Shown here: piece after piece, positions 24,867-33,177 of the stretch | Numbering within the stretch: the stretch's first letter is position 1 | Layout of the letters: the number at the start of each line of letters is the position of its first letter | From: Lachnospiraceae bacterium | GTDB lineage: Bacteria; Bacillota; Clostridia; Lachnospirales; Lachnospiraceae | Length of the DNA: 64,000 nucleotides | Assembly (NCBI GenBank): GCA_902362715.1 | Contig: CABIXN010000003.1 | Coordinates: 194,221-258,220, forward strand | Reading direction: 5' to 3' | The notes under the pieces: generated by a model | What the model saw: only the letters and a program-made list of their open reading frames with translations | Told to the model about the DNA's origin: nothing | Databases searched by the model: none | Translations under genes and position numbers: made by a program

Positions 24867-25769
24867 ATGAAACATATCGCATATTTACCATACTGGTATT
24901 TTCAGAACCGGCTGCTGAAAAAAGAAAAACCCCTTCAGACGGTACTATTTCTCACTGACTACTGTAATCTGAAGTGTAAACATTGCAGTGAGGACGGACA
25001 TGCCGGGACAATTATGAAGCCGTATCGCCAGGTAAAGGAAGAACTGGAATATTCTTATCGCCAGGGAGCCAGATTTTTAGATCTGGAGGGCGGGGAGCCC
25101 ACACTGTGGAGTGACGGCGGTTATCGGATTAATGACCTGATTTATCTTGCAAAAAAGATCGGATTTTATTCTGTGACAGTAACAACCAATGGACAGCGTC
25201 CTTTTGATTATCTGGCGGCGGATTCTATCTGGGTCAGTGTAGATGGATACAAACGGTATCATGATATGATACGGGGAGCGGGAACCTTTGATACGCTGAA
25301 CAGAAATATTAAAGAAAGCGGACTGAAAAACATCAGCGTGAATATGGCTATTAACAAAATGAATTACCCATCAGTGCCGGATGTAATTAAGTACGCTGCT
25401 GCAAATCCTTCTATTCAATCGGTTTCACTGAATTTTCATACTCCGTATCCGGGAACAGAGCATATGATGCTGCCCTGGGACAAGCGGATTCATGTAATAG
25501 ATAAAATTATTCAGATGAAAAGAGACGGATATACTGTCATGAACAGCGTATCAGGTCTGCAGTGCATGAAGAGACATGATTTTAAGAAATTCTGCTGGAT
25601 TTCAAACTTTATTTTAACCGATGGAACCAGATTAGCGGAATGTCCGGGTAAGACAGCAGGGCTCTGTGAGAGGTGCGGTTTTTCCATGGCCGGAGAGATG
25701 CACAGCCTGATGAAGCTGCGGCCTGATACGGTGCTGGCGGGATTAAAGCTTCGTATGCGGGAGGAATAA
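24867..25769 (+). CDS. Radical SAM enzyme, HpnH-like
   Basis: A 300-residue radical SAM protein with the CxxxCxxC cluster motif at Cys33, Cys37 and Cys40 (CNLKCKHC) and the GGEPTLW strand that contacts SAM. The layout, with WVSVDGYKRYHDMIRG in the middle and a Cys-rich end (Cys-Pro-Gly...Cys-Glu-Arg-Cys-Gly), resembles HpnH-type proteins that act on lipid substrates. It follows the UbiA-like gene by 48 bases and precedes a DUF445 gene by 4. A role in tail or ring modification of the prenylated product is inference. Confidence 0.75.
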   Translation: MKHIAYLPYWYFQNRLLKKEKPLQTVLFLTDYCNLKCKHCSEDGHAGTIMKPYRQVKEELEYSYRQGARFLDLEGGEPTLWSDGGYRINDLIYLAKKIGFYSVTVTTNGQRPFDYLAADSIWVSVDGYKRYHDMIRGAGTFDTLNRNIKESGLKNISVNMAINKMNYPSVPDVIKYAAANPSIQSVSLNFHTPYPGTEHMMLPWDKRIHVIDKIIQMKRDGYTVMNSVSGLQCMKRHDFKKFCWISNFILTDGTRLAECPGKTAGLCERCGFSMAGEMHSLMKLRPDTVLAGLKLRMREE

Positions 25770-25773
25770 AAAG

Positions 25774-26670
25774 TTGAATGAAGTAATACATTTTCTGGCA
25801 GGACCGGTTGTTGGGGGCATTATTGGATATTTTACTAATTTTATCGCTATTAAAATGCTGTTTCGTCCCAGAAAAGAAATTAAGATTGGAAAGTATGTAC
25901 TGCCTTTTACCCCGGGAATTATTCCTAAGCGGAAAGACAAGCTGGCCCGGGCCATTGGAGAAGCAGTGGCGCAGCAGGTGTTTACAGAAGAAGATATTGA
26001 AGAGATTTTTTTATCAGAAGGTATGAAGGACTCCGTTGTGGAAAGCCTGCTGGCCTCCCTGGGACAGGGGGAGCATATGTATACGCTTGTAGAGCTTCTG
26101 GGCGGGGTCATGAGTGAGGATGAGTTTGAAGAATTTCAAAACAATCTGGACCGGATGATCTATCGGCGGGTTCATCTTACCATTAACCGCTCCAATATCG
26201 CAGAGCGGATTTCAGAAGAATGCACAAAGATATTAAAAGAGAAAACAAATGGTCTTACTTCGAAGGTATTAAATCCCGGCAGAATATCTTCTATTTCAGA
26301 TTATATGGGCACCAGAGTCCAGCAGTACGCCAAGGAAAATGTTGAGACTGTTATTATGCCTCTGCTTCGGGATGAAACTGTTCAGGTATTTGTAAAGCCT
26401 CTGGATCAGCTGCTTTCAGAAATGCAGGCGGATGAAGAACGTCTGCGGGAGATTATTGGAAAAGTATATGAAAAATTTATGTCCCAGCACAGCAAAAAAA
26501 TGGTAAAATTATTTGACATAGCATCTTTAACAGAGAAAAAGATTATTGAATTTCAGGTGGAAGAGATAGAAGCTCTGGTGGACCAGACCATCCACAGAGA
26601 AATGCAGGCCGTTATCAATCTGGGAGCAGTGCTGGGAGTGATCATTGGTTTTGTTAATACATTTATCTGA
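25774..26670 (+). CDS. DUF445 family membrane protein
   Basis: A 298-residue DUF445 (YheB-type) protein. The N-terminal GPVVGGIIGYFTNFIAIKMLF and PFTPGIIPKR segments are diagnostic; a long coiled central region and a C-terminal hydrophobic helix (LGAVLGVIIGFVNTFI) follow. The start is a TTG with GGAGG nine bases upstream; no in-frame ATG is near. The function of the family is unknown. It starts only 4 bases after the radical SAM gene, so it is part of that transcript, perhaps by chance of operon structure. Confidence 0.85.
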   Translation: MNEVIHFLAGPVVGGIIGYFTNFIAIKMLFRPRKEIKIGKYVLPFTPGIIPKRKDKLARAIGEAVAQQVFTEEDIEEIFLSEGMKDSVVESLLASLGQGEHMYTLVELLGGVMSEDEFEEFQNNLDRMIYRRVHLTINRSNIAERISEECTKILKEKTNGLTSKVLNPGRISSISDYMGTRVQQYAKENVETVIMPLLRDETVQVFVKPLDQLLSEMQADEERLREIIGKVYEKFMSQHSKKMVKLFDIASLTEKKIIEFQVEEIEALVDQTIHREMQAVINLGAVLGVIIGFVNTFI

Positions 26671-26732
26671 TGCCTGAATGATTTAAACTTAAATACTTAA
26701 ATTAAATAATAAGGAAAAGAGGTTTGTCAAAA

Positions 26733-27386
26733 ATGGATGATAACATCAATAGAAGCTGTGGGGACTGCCGGGTCACCAGATGTATTAACGGAGCGCCAAA
26801 GGATAAGGGATATCCTGCCTTTTGTGTGACGAAGCATACAGATCCGGCTTTTGTGCAGGATGTAGTGAAGCTTTATGATGAAGAGGAAAACAGAAAAGTT
26901 ATGGAAGCGGCAGCAGGTGTGGAATGCGATTACTACTGCCAGAAGACAAGAGTGGAAGAAACCATTGAATTTGCGAAACGAATAGGAGCAAAAAAAATCG
27001 GGATCGCCACCTGTGCCGGATTGATCCGGGAGACCGGAATTCTCACAAAGATATTAAGAAGCCATGGATTTGAAGTGTATGGAGTGGCCTGTAAAGCCGG
27101 GATTGTAAAAAAAGTGGATGTGGGATTGCCAGAGGATTACGAAAAAGCAGGCATCAATATCTGTAATCCAATTCTTCAGGCTGAAATATTAAATAAGGAA
27201 AAGACAGACTTAAATATTGTAATGGGACTCTGTGTGGGGCATGACAGTCTTTTTTATAAATATGCCAAAGGGCTGACTACCACACTGGTTGCAAAAGACA
27301 GAGTACTGGGCCATAATCCGGCTGCGGCGCTGTACACGGCAGAGTCCTACTATCATAATAAATTAATAGGCGGGGAGCAGGAATGA
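26733..27386 (+). CDS. DUF1847 cysteine-rich protein
   Basis: A 217-residue DUF1847 protein with many cysteines suited to metal or cluster binding (CGDCRVTRC near the start, CDYYCQKTR, GIATCAGLIRE, CKAGIVKK, GLCVGHDSLF). The family is common in anaerobes and has no assigned reaction. ATG 26733 is chosen because the AAGGAAAAGAGG site is 10 bases away; the TTG at 26724 is too close. It overlaps the NUDIX gene by ATGA. Confidence 0.85.
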   Translation: MDDNINRSCGDCRVTRCINGAPKDKGYPAFCVTKHTDPAFVQDVVKLYDEEENRKVMEAAAGVECDYYCQKTRVEETIEFAKRIGAKKIGIATCAGLIRETGILTKILRSHGFEVYGVACKAGIVKKVDVGLPEDYEKAGINICNPILQAEILNKEKTDLNIVMGLCVGHDSLFYKYAKGLTTTLVAKDRVLGHNPAAALYTAESYYHNKLIGGEQE

Positions 27387-27883
27387 TGAAGCGAGAACGA
27401 TTACCGTTTACAACGCTGTGTTATGTGGAGCAGGATGGTAAATACCTGATGATGCACAGAGTGAAAAAGAAAAATGATGTGAATCAGGAAAAGTGGATTG
27501 GCATCGGCGGACATTTTGAAGAGGGGGAATCCCCGGAAGAATGTCTGCTGCGTGAAGCCCGGGAAGAAGCCGGTCTGACTCTGACTTCCTATCGGTTTCG
27601 TGGACTGATTACCTTTCAGTCTGCAGGATGGGGAACCGAATACATGTGTCTTTATACGGCAGATGGTTTTGAAGGAGAAGTAACAGAGTGTGAGGAGGGG
27701 GAGCTTGTATGGATTCCCAAAGAAGATATCGAGAAGCTTAATCTCTGGGAGGGAGATAAGCTGTTTTTTCATCTTTTAGAAGAAGATGCCCCCTTTTTCT
27801 CTTTAAAATTAAGTTATGAGGGTGACCGTCTTGTTCAGGTTGTATTAAATGGTATAGATCAGGCTTTGGAGTATTCACAGTAA
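27383..27883 (+). CDS. NUDIX hydrolase
   Basis: A 166-residue NUDIX protein with an intact box: GGHFEEGE followed by LLREAREEAGL, giving the G-x5-E-x7-REUxEExGU pattern. The family removes a nucleoside or pyrophosphate group from NDP-X substrates such as oxidised nucleotides; this length and the early ATLCYVEQDGKYLM-type start (actual FTTLCYVEQDGKYLM) resemble 8-oxo-dGTP diphosphatase-like members. Translationally coupled to the DUF1847 gene. Substrate not predictable. Confidence 0.88.
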   Translation: MMKRERLPFTTLCYVEQDGKYLMMHRVKKKNDVNQEKWIGIGGHFEEGESPEECLLREAREEAGLTLTSYRFRGLITFQSAGWGTEYMCLYTADGFEGEVTECEEGELVWIPKEDIEKLNLWEGDKLFFHLLEEDAPFFSLKLSYEGDRLVQVVLNGIDQALEYSQ

Positions 27884-28060
27884 AGTGTATAATTTTTCTT
27901 TTCAAGTCTTCCTCCTGCGGAACTTGGTGTGCGGTTTGGGTCAGCTTCGCTGACAACATTCTATTCTGATATATCTGCATGAAATCATGATATAAATATT
28001 TAGAATATGCGGCAGGATGCATAAAAATTCAGATTTTTGCGTAAAAAGTGATAAAAACAA
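27884..28060. other. Structured intergenic region of unknown role
   Basis: No gene is visible. The region holds a GTCAGC-TTC-GCTGAC hairpin (near 27939-27953) without a T run and a long imperfect hairpin from TATTCT near 27962 to AGAATA near 28008. Complementary CCTGC/GCAGG patches lie outside it. The middle is GC-richer than its flanks. It could be the decayed end of a mobile element or a structured RNA. Confidence 0.35.
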
Positions 28061-28088
28061 TTGTTTTTTTATCAGGTTGCGCTATAAT
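28061..28088 (+). promoter_or_regulatory. Promoter of the amino-acid ABC transporter
   Basis: TTGTTT (28061-28066), a 16-base spacer and a perfect TATAAT (28083-28088), 36 bases before the substrate-binding protein start. Confidence 0.65.
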
Positions 28089-28123
28089 TACCTTTATATG
28101 AAAAGAAAGAAGGAGAAAAGATC

Positions 28124-28897
28124 ATGAAAAAGGTAATTGCATTACTTACAGTTGCAGTACTTGCCCTTTCTCTTGCAGCCTGCGGAAGTAAAGGCGGAGA
28201 GGATAACAAGACAAGTGCGGAATCCGAAGGAAAAGAAACTTTAACAATGGCAACTAACGCTACATTTCCGCCATATGAATATTATGATGACGATAATAAT
28301 ATTGCGGGTATTGATGTGGAGATCGCAAATGCCATTGCAGAGAAGCTTGGTATGAAGCTGGAGATTCAGGACATTGACTTTGATTCTATCGTAACATCCG
28401 TACAGTCAGGCAAAGCTGATATTGGACTGGCTGGTATGACCGTTGATCCTGACCGTGCTAAAAATGTTAACTTTACAGACAGCTATGCTACAGGCGTACA
28501 GGTAATCATTGTAAAAAATGATTCTGATATTACAGGTCCTGACAGTCTGGAAGGTAAAAAAATCGGTGTACAGCAGGGAACAACCGGAGATATTTACTGT
28601 TCAGATGATTACGGCGATGAAAATGTTGTGAAATACACAAGCGGCCCAAATGCGGTAGAAGCTTTAAAAACCGGAAAAGTTGACTGCGTGGTTATTGATA
28701 ACGAGCCGGCCAAGGAGTACGTAAAGGCAAACGAAGGACTGAAAATTCTGGATACAGAATATGTGCAGGAAGAGTATGCTGCAATCGTTGCAAAAGACAA
28801 TGATGAACTTTTTGAAAAAGTAAATACGGCAATCAAAGAATTAAAAGAAGACGGAACAATTCAGAAAATTCTTGATAAATATATCAAATCTGAGTAA
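28124..28897 (+). CDS. Amino-acid ABC transporter substrate-binding lipoprotein
   Basis: A 257-residue family 3 solute-binding protein. A lipoprotein signal ends in LSLAAC, which anchors it outside the membrane. The mature part has the polar amino-acid binding pattern (ATFPPYEYYDDDNNIAGIDVE, then GLAGMTVDPDRAKNVNFTDSY and GKKIGVQQGTTGD, read in pieces). It feeds the permease and ATPase encoded next. The ligand class is polar amino acids such as glutamine, cystine or arginine; sequence alone does not decide. Strong promoter and AAGGAG site upstream. Confidence 0.92.
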   Translation: MKKVIALLTVAVLALSLAACGSKGGEDNKTSAESEGKETLTMATNATFPPYEYYDDDNNIAGIDVEIANAIAEKLGMKLEIQDIDFDSIVTSVQSGKADIGLAGMTVDPDRAKNVNFTDSYATGVQVIIVKNDSDITGPDSLEGKKIGVQQGTTGDIYCSDDYGDENVVKYTSGPNAVEALKTGKVDCVVIDNEPAKEYVKANEGLKILDTEYVQEEYAAIVAKDNDELFEKVNTAIKELKEDGTIQKILDKYIKSE

Positions 28898-28927
28898 TCT
28901 GTTATTGAAAAAATAAAAAACAGCAGT

Positions 28928-28985
28928 ATGAGGATGTGTTTCAGGAGTAGTGTCAAAACATGAAATGAAGGCATCCTCATTTTTG
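28928..28985 (+). terminator. Partial terminator inside the ABC operon
   Basis: ATGAGGATG (28928-28936) pairs with CATCCTCAT (28972-28980) and runs into TTTTTG. Placed between the binding protein and the permease, it probably lets the binding protein be made in excess. Confidence 0.65.
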
Positions 28986-29028
28986 TAAGTATGCAGAAAA
29001 ATATAAATTCAGAAGAGGAGAATGTGCT

Positions 29029-29757
29029 ATGCAGGAATGGTTTGCAAAAATTGCCTCGGATTTCTCCCAGACCTTCATTGAAAAAGACCGGTGGCTTCAG
29101 TTATTAAAGGGTCTTGGGGTGACGCTGGAAATTGCGGTGCTGGCGTTGATTCTTGGTATTGTGATTGGCATTATAATTGCTGTAATCCGTACAGTTCATG
29201 ATCAGAGACGGGGCGTAAAAAAAGGATTTGGAAATGCATTACTGAATCTTGGAAACGGAATCTGTGTTCTTTATCTGACGGTAATCAGAGGAACACCTAT
29301 GATGGTTCAGCTTTTAATTATGTATTTTGTTATTTTTGCGTCTTCACAGCGGACAATACTGGTTGCTGTGCTGGCCTTCGGTATCAATTCCGGGGCTTAC
29401 GTTGCAGAGATTATACGAAGCGGAATTATGGCAGTGGATGCCGGACAGATGGAGGCGGGTCGCTCTCTGGGATTAAATTACGGAAAGACCATGCGTTATA
29501 TTATAATTCCCCAGGCATTTAAGAATGCTCTGCCGGCTCTGGGAAATGAGATGATCACCCTGTTAAAGGATACTTCTTTGGTAACGGTAATCGGCGCTAT
29601 GGATTTGACCAAAGTAGCTCTGGTTATCCAGAGCCGTACCTATCAGGCTTTTATGCCGTTTATCGGAATTGCGGTGATTTATCTTGTGATGGTTATTATT
29701 CTGTCCAAGGTTCTTTCCGTTGTTGAAAGGAGGTTGAGAGTCGGTGATCAGCGTTAA
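29029..29757 (+). CDS. Amino-acid ABC transporter permease
   Basis: A 242-residue HisM/GlnP-type permease with about five membrane helices and the conserved EAA loop (Glu-Ala-Gly-Arg-Ser-Leu-Gly-Leu, then the [16 protein letters not shown] segment) that docks with the ATPase. It follows the binding protein and overlaps the ATPase gene by 14 bases. The single permease gene suggests a homodimer in the membrane. Confidence 0.93.
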   Translation: MQEWFAKIASDFSQTFIEKDRWLQLLKGLGVTLEIAVLALILGIVIGIIIAVIRTVHDQRRGVKKGFGNALLNLGNGICVLYLTVIRGTPMMVQLLIMYFVIFASSQRTILVAVLAFGINSGAYVAEIIRSGIMAVDAGQMEAGRSLGLNYGKTMRYIIIPQAFKNALPALGNEMITLLKDTSLVTVIGAMDLTKVALVIQSRTYQAFMPFIGIAVIYLVMVIILSKVLSVVERRLRVGDQR

Positions 29758-30466
29758 TAATCTGGAGAAAAGCTTTGGTGACCATAAAGTGTTAGATGGA
29801 ATTACTGAAAACATAGAAAAAGGCGAAAAAGTTGTTATTATCGGGCCCTCCGGTTCAGGTAAGTCTACATTTCTGCGCTGTCTGAATCTTTTAGAGCAGC
29901 CTACCGGAGGCAGTATTATCTTTGAGGGAACGGATATTACAGATTCCAAAGCGGATATTGACAGCCTCAGAAGAAAAATGGGAATGGTGTTTCAGCAGTT
30001 TAATCTCTTTCCCCATCTGACCGTAAAGGAAAATATCAAATTGGCTCCGGTGAAATTAAAACTCATGTCCAAAGAAGAGGCGGATAAAAAAGCCTTAGAG
30101 CTTTTAAAAAGAGTAGGTCTTCCGGACAAAGCAGATGCTTATCCCAAACAGCTGTCAGGAGGACAGCAGCAGCGGATTGCCATTGCAAGAGCTCTGGCCA
30201 TGAATCCGGATGTAATGCTTTTTGATGAACCTACCTCAGCTCTGGATCCGGAGATGGTAGGAGAAGTTCTGCAGTTGATGAAGGAGCTGGCAGAGGACGG
30301 TATGACTATGGTAGTGGTTACCCATGAGATGGGATTTGCCCGGGAAGTGGCAACGAGAGTTTTGTTTATGGACGGCGGTATTATTGCGGAACAGAATAAC
30401 CCTGAAGAATTTTTTGAACATCCAAAAAATTTACGTCTGCAGGAGTTTTTGTCCCAGGTTCTTTAA
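29744..30466 (+). CDS. Amino-acid ABC transporter ATPase
   Basis: A 240-residue ATPase of the GlnQ/HisP type. Walker A is GPSGSGKST near residue 35, the signature is LSGGQQQR, Walker B is [14 protein letters not shown], and the switch histidine is in VVTHEMGFA. The GTG start at 29744 lies inside the permease gene, giving translational coupling. It completes a three-gene polar amino-acid importer. Confidence 0.95.
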   Translation: MISVNNLEKSFGDHKVLDGITENIEKGEKVVIIGPSGSGKSTFLRCLNLLEQPTGGSIIFEGTDITDSKADIDSLRRKMGMVFQQFNLFPHLTVKENIKLAPVKLKLMSKEEADKKALELLKRVGLPDKADAYPKQLSGGQQQRIAIARALAMNPDVMLFDEPTSALDPEMVGEVLQLMKELAEDGMTMVVVTHEMGFAREVATRVLFMDGGIIAEQNNPEEFFEHPKNLRLQEFLSQVL

Positions 30467-30507
30467 GCCTATGATACTGGAAGATTCTCTCAACAGGGAA
30501 ACAGCTA

Positions 30508-30536
30508 TTGACGCATACGTTTATGTGTGATAAAAT
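30508..30536 (+). promoter_or_regulatory. Promoter of the 86-residue membrane protein
   Basis: TTGACG (30508-30513), 17 bases, TAAAAT (30531-30536); 45 bases upstream of the start codon. Confidence 0.6.
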
Positions 30537-30581
30537 TTTTATTAATAATATTAAATATTTATAAAATACGGAGGAGTAAAG

Positions 30582-30842
30582 ATGGGTATTGTTTCATTAG
30601 TACTTGGAATTATCGCAATTATTGTTGATGCTGCAACTTTAGGTGTATATGGTTTTGTAGGAGTTATCCTTGGAATTATCGGCATTATTTTTGGTGTTCT
30701 TGGCAGAAAAAAAGCAGAGGGACGGGGACTGGCAACAGCAGGTCTTGTATGCTCTATTGTAGGCCTGATTCTGGGTCTTGCATTATATGTGGCATGTGTT
30801 GCATGCATCGGTGCAGGCGTAGCGGCACTTGGTGGATTATAA
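30582..30842 (+). CDS. DUF4190-like small membrane protein
   Basis: An 86-residue, very hydrophobic protein with two or three glycine-rich helices around a basic turn containing Gly-Arg-Lys-Lys-Ala-Glu-Gly-Arg-Gly-Leu-Ala. This matches the DUF4190 pattern often found in Firmicutes and Actinobacteria. It has its own promoter, a GGAGG site and a terminator, so it is a single-gene unit. Function unknown. Confidence 0.75.
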   Translation: MGIVSLVLGIIAIIVDAATLGVYGFVGVILGIIGIIFGVLGRKKAEGRGLATAGLVCSIVGLILGLALYVACVACIGAGVAALGGL

Positions 30843-30863
30843 GCCGAAATCACAGGAAGATTG

Positions 30864-30905
30864 GAAAGCTTTTTCGGAGGGTGCTCCGGAGAAGCTTTCT
30901 TTTTA
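30864..30905 (+). terminator. Strong intrinsic terminator
   Basis: GAAAGCTT plus CGGAG pair with CTCCG plus AAGCTTTC, followed directly by TTTTT. It abuts copy 2 of the dispersed hairpin element. Confidence 0.8.
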
Positions 30906-31030
30906 TATCATAGGAAATTGCTCCTATGATATAAAAAACGCTCCGCTGATGATCGCACTGCGGCGGAATGGAATCATGTCGCAAAGGCGAACCGCCGCAG
31001 GCGGAGAATGTACTTTGCACATTCTTTTTT
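30904..31030 (+). repeat. Dispersed hairpin element, copy 2
   Basis: Module A here is a compact perfect 12-bp hairpin, TATATCATAGGA (30904-30915) against TCCTATGATATA (30922-30933), with a sequence different from the other copies. Module B with the CTCCGC/GCGG arms and GATCGCACT is conserved. Three further hairpins follow: TCGC/GCGA, CCGCC/GGCGG, and GAATGT/ACATTC with a T run to 31030. It ends 48 bases before the lgt-like start codon. Confidence 0.8.
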
Positions 31031-31078
31031 AGTTCTCTTTGATAGAGGTATATAAACTTATAATAACAGGAGTTTAAT

Positions 31079-31867
31079 ATGCATGTATTTTTTCATTTTG
31101 GAAATCTGTCTCTGCCGGGATATTCTTTGATGATTATAATCGGACTGGCTGCCGGGAATGTGCTGGTCTGGCTTCTTGGAAAGAGGCATCATTTAATATA
31201 TGATGATTTTTTACTGCTGGAGGCCTATACATTCTTAGGTGCTATGATTGGGGCCAAGGGACTGTATCTGTTTGTTGCCAGAAATGAGATTCAGTGGAGC
31301 CGGCTGGCCCAGGCAGATTATCTGAAAGACCTGATGGTGGGAGGCTTTGTGTTCTATGGCGGCCTTATTGGCGGTTTTTTGTTTTTCCTGCTGGCCGGGA
31401 AAATTCATAAGGTTGATATCGCATCCTATATGAGGCGTTTTATGTTTGTAATACCCTTTATACATGGTTTTGGGAGACTTGGCTGTCTGATGGCAGGGTG
31501 CTGTTACGGGCGTCCCTACAATGGACCAGGAGCGGTGGTATTTCCGGACGGTTCTTTTGCGCCGGCGGGCATCCCGCTGTTTCCGGTACAGCTTGCAGAG
31601 GCGGTCTGTCTGTTTGTGCTGGCAGGCTTTTTATTTGGGGTATCCGGCAGGATAAAAAGTGCATATCAGACTGCGGCGCTGTATTTTGGAATTTATGGGG
31701 TGATACGATTTGTCCTGGAATACTTTAGATATGATGATGCAGAGCGGGGAGGTTTCGCCTGGTTTTCTACTTCCCAGTGGATCAGTATCGGAATTGTTAT
31801 TTTTTTGATAATCACAGGCTTCATAAGAATGAGGAAGCGGCATGGAATTTCCCAGCTCAGAAAGTGA
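31079..31867 (+). CDS. Prolipoprotein diacylglyceryl transferase-like membrane protein
   Basis: A 262-residue integral membrane protein with about seven helices and an Lgt-like core: HGFGRLGCLMAGCCYGRP near residues 132-149, then FPVQLAEA. True Lgt enzymes have Gly-Arg-x-Gly-Asn-Phe-x-Asn; here Cys-Leu replaces Asn-Phe, as in a widespread Lgt paralogue group of uncertain function. It has an AGGAG site and is preceded by copy 2 of the hairpin element. Whether it modifies lipoproteins or another substrate is open; a standard Lgt should exist elsewhere in the genome. Confidence 0.75.
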   Translation: MHVFFHFGNLSLPGYSLMIIIGLAAGNVLVWLLGKRHHLIYDDFLLLEAYTFLGAMIGAKGLYLFVARNEIQWSRLAQADYLKDLMVGGFVFYGGLIGGFLFFLLAGKIHKVDIASYMRRFMFVIPFIHGFGRLGCLMAGCCYGRPYNGPGAVVFPDGSFAPAGIPLFPVQLAEAVCLFVLAGFLFGVSGRIKSAYQTAALYFGIYGVIRFVLEYFRYDDAERGGFAWFSTSQWISIGIVIFLIITGFIRMRKRHGISQLRK

Positions 31868-31957
31868 ATATTCAACTCTCGGTGGAACCTCGGGATATAC
31901 TGTACGGATAACGATACCATCGCTTTCCATGGAACGCAGACTGTCGGTCAATACTTT
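31848..31957 (-). pseudogene. Relic of an HxlR-type regulator
   Basis: The minus strand encodes VNQKVLTDSLRSMESDG followed by a Val-Tyr-Pro-Glu-Val-Pro-Pro-Arg-Val-Glu-Tyr wing, an excellent match to the HxlR helix-turn-helix. The N-terminus is missing and the sequence departs from the family after Glu-Leu-Gly, where it runs antisense into the lgt-like gene. Only about 36 codons survive. Confidence 0.6.
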
Positions 31958-31965
31958 TTGGTTAA

Positions 31966-32084
31966 CAGTTTCAAAAAATTAAAAAATATTTAGTTTTGAA
32001 ACTGCCTGCTTGTGTATACTATAATAGTATAATAGATTCCAAGAAGGAGTTTCAAAAACGTAAAAATATTATTTTTTTGAAACT
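31966..32084. promoter_or_regulatory. Two palindromes flanking a promoter upstream of an ATPase gene
   Basis: CAGTTTCAAAA (31966-31976) and TTTTGAAACTG (31994-32004) form one perfect inverted repeat; AGTTTCAAAAA (32048-32058) and TTTTTGAAACT (32074-32084) form another. Between them lies a promoter, TTGAAA (31996-32001), 18 bases, TATAAT (32020-32025), whose -35 box is inside the first palindrome. The second palindrome abuts the ATPase ribosome site. This is the geometry of a two-operator repression region. Confidence 0.55.
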
Positions 32085-32094
32085 GGGAGGATTT

Positions 32095-32750
32095 ATGAAA
32101 AAGATAATTAGGACAGAGTATTTGGAGCGAATCATTGAACTAAATCAGACTCCAGATATTAAAATTATTACAGGGATTCGCCGGGCTGGAAAGTCAGAAT
32201 TGATGCGGGCATATATTTCGTATCTGAAGAGCCATTTTGAAAATATCAATATTATCTTTGTTGATTTTATGGATATAGAATATGAAGGACTCAAAGAATA
32301 CCACGCACTTCACACATATGTGGAAGAGCATTATCAGTTGGAAAAAACAAACTATGTTTTTGTGGACGAGGTTCAGATGTGCCCCAATTTTGAACTGGCA
32401 ATCAACAGTCTCTATTCGAAAAGAAAATATGATATTTATATTACAGGTTCCAATGCTTTTTTGCTGAGTGTAGATTTGGCAACTTTATTTACCGGGCGTT
32501 ATATTGGAATCCATGTATTTCCCTTTAGCTTCCGAGAATATTGCCAGTATTATAATGAGATTGATGACAAAGAGAAATTATTTGATGAGTATACGATAAA
32601 GGGAGGACTGGCAGGCTCTTATGCTTATAAAACAGAAGCAGACAGAATCCGCTATATTAAAGAGGTCTATGAAACAATCGTTACAAGAGATTTTGTTGGA
32701 AATATCTCAAACCTTTATACAAACTGGGATTTGCTGATTTATTCAGTTTA
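32095..32750 (+). pseudogene. AAA ATPase (DUF4143 type), 3'-truncated
   Basis: About 218 codons of an archaeal-type AAA ATPase of the DUF4143 group. Visible are Walker A in TGIRRAGKSELM near residue 24, Walker B in YVFVDEVQM, the sensor ITGSNAFLL, and the FPFSFREYC motif. Full members have about 400 or more residues with a C-terminal DUF4143 domain; here homology stops near 32745, exactly where the reading frame runs antisense into the convergent lipoprotein gene. The rest of the frame (to 32907) is antisense and not homologous. The 5' end, ribosome site and promoter are intact, so a truncated product could still be made. Confidence 0.75.
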
Positions 32751-33125
32751 TCACTCCGCACTTTCTACTACAAATTTTACGCTTCCTTTTGTTTTTTCTC
32801 CTGTTACTGTTACTGTATATGTTCCGCTTTCTTCTATCTCGACATCAAAGTCTACGGAAAAGAAAATGTCTTCACTTTCAGCAATAGGTTCATCATCATT
32901 TTTCTGAATTTTATATGATAACTGACCGTTCTCAATTACAATTTCCGTATGAATGGTATCCCCAGCTTCAACAACTAAATCTTGAGAATCAGTAGTATTA
33001 AACTCTGTATATTCCATAATTAGTTGCTTGTCATTTCCTGTTCTGCTTCCATTGAAGTCTGGCGAACAGGCTGTTAGTGATGTAATAAGAACTATAACAC
33101 TAAAAATAGTTATAATTTTTTTCAT
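32751..33125 (-). CDS. Small lipoprotein of unknown function
   Basis: A 124-residue protein with a lipoprotein signal (lipobox LITSLTAC) and a beta-rich acidic mature part. ATG at 33125 is chosen since it has GGAGGT; an upstream in-frame extension would bury the signal peptide. Its 3' end coincides with the break in the ATPase gene, so this unit or the DNA carrying it probably replaced the ATPase end. I do not recognise the domain; the shape suggests a small immunoglobulin-like fold. Confidence 0.65.
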   Translation of the reverse strand: MKKIITIFSVIVLITSLTACSPDFNGSRTGNDKQLIMEYTEFNTTDSQDLVVEAGDTIHTEIVIENGQLSYKIQKNDDEPIAESEDIFFSVDFDVEIEESGTYTVTVTGEKTKGSVKFVVESAE

Positions 33126-33177
33126 TATCTTACCTCCAATAACTTCCAATTTTTCTTTTATCAAAACTATTATTTGT

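Noticed and set aside
32751-32907. C-terminal extension of the AAA ATPase frame
   Set aside because: From about 32750 the frame is the antisense of the lipoprotein gene and no longer resembles the ATPase family.
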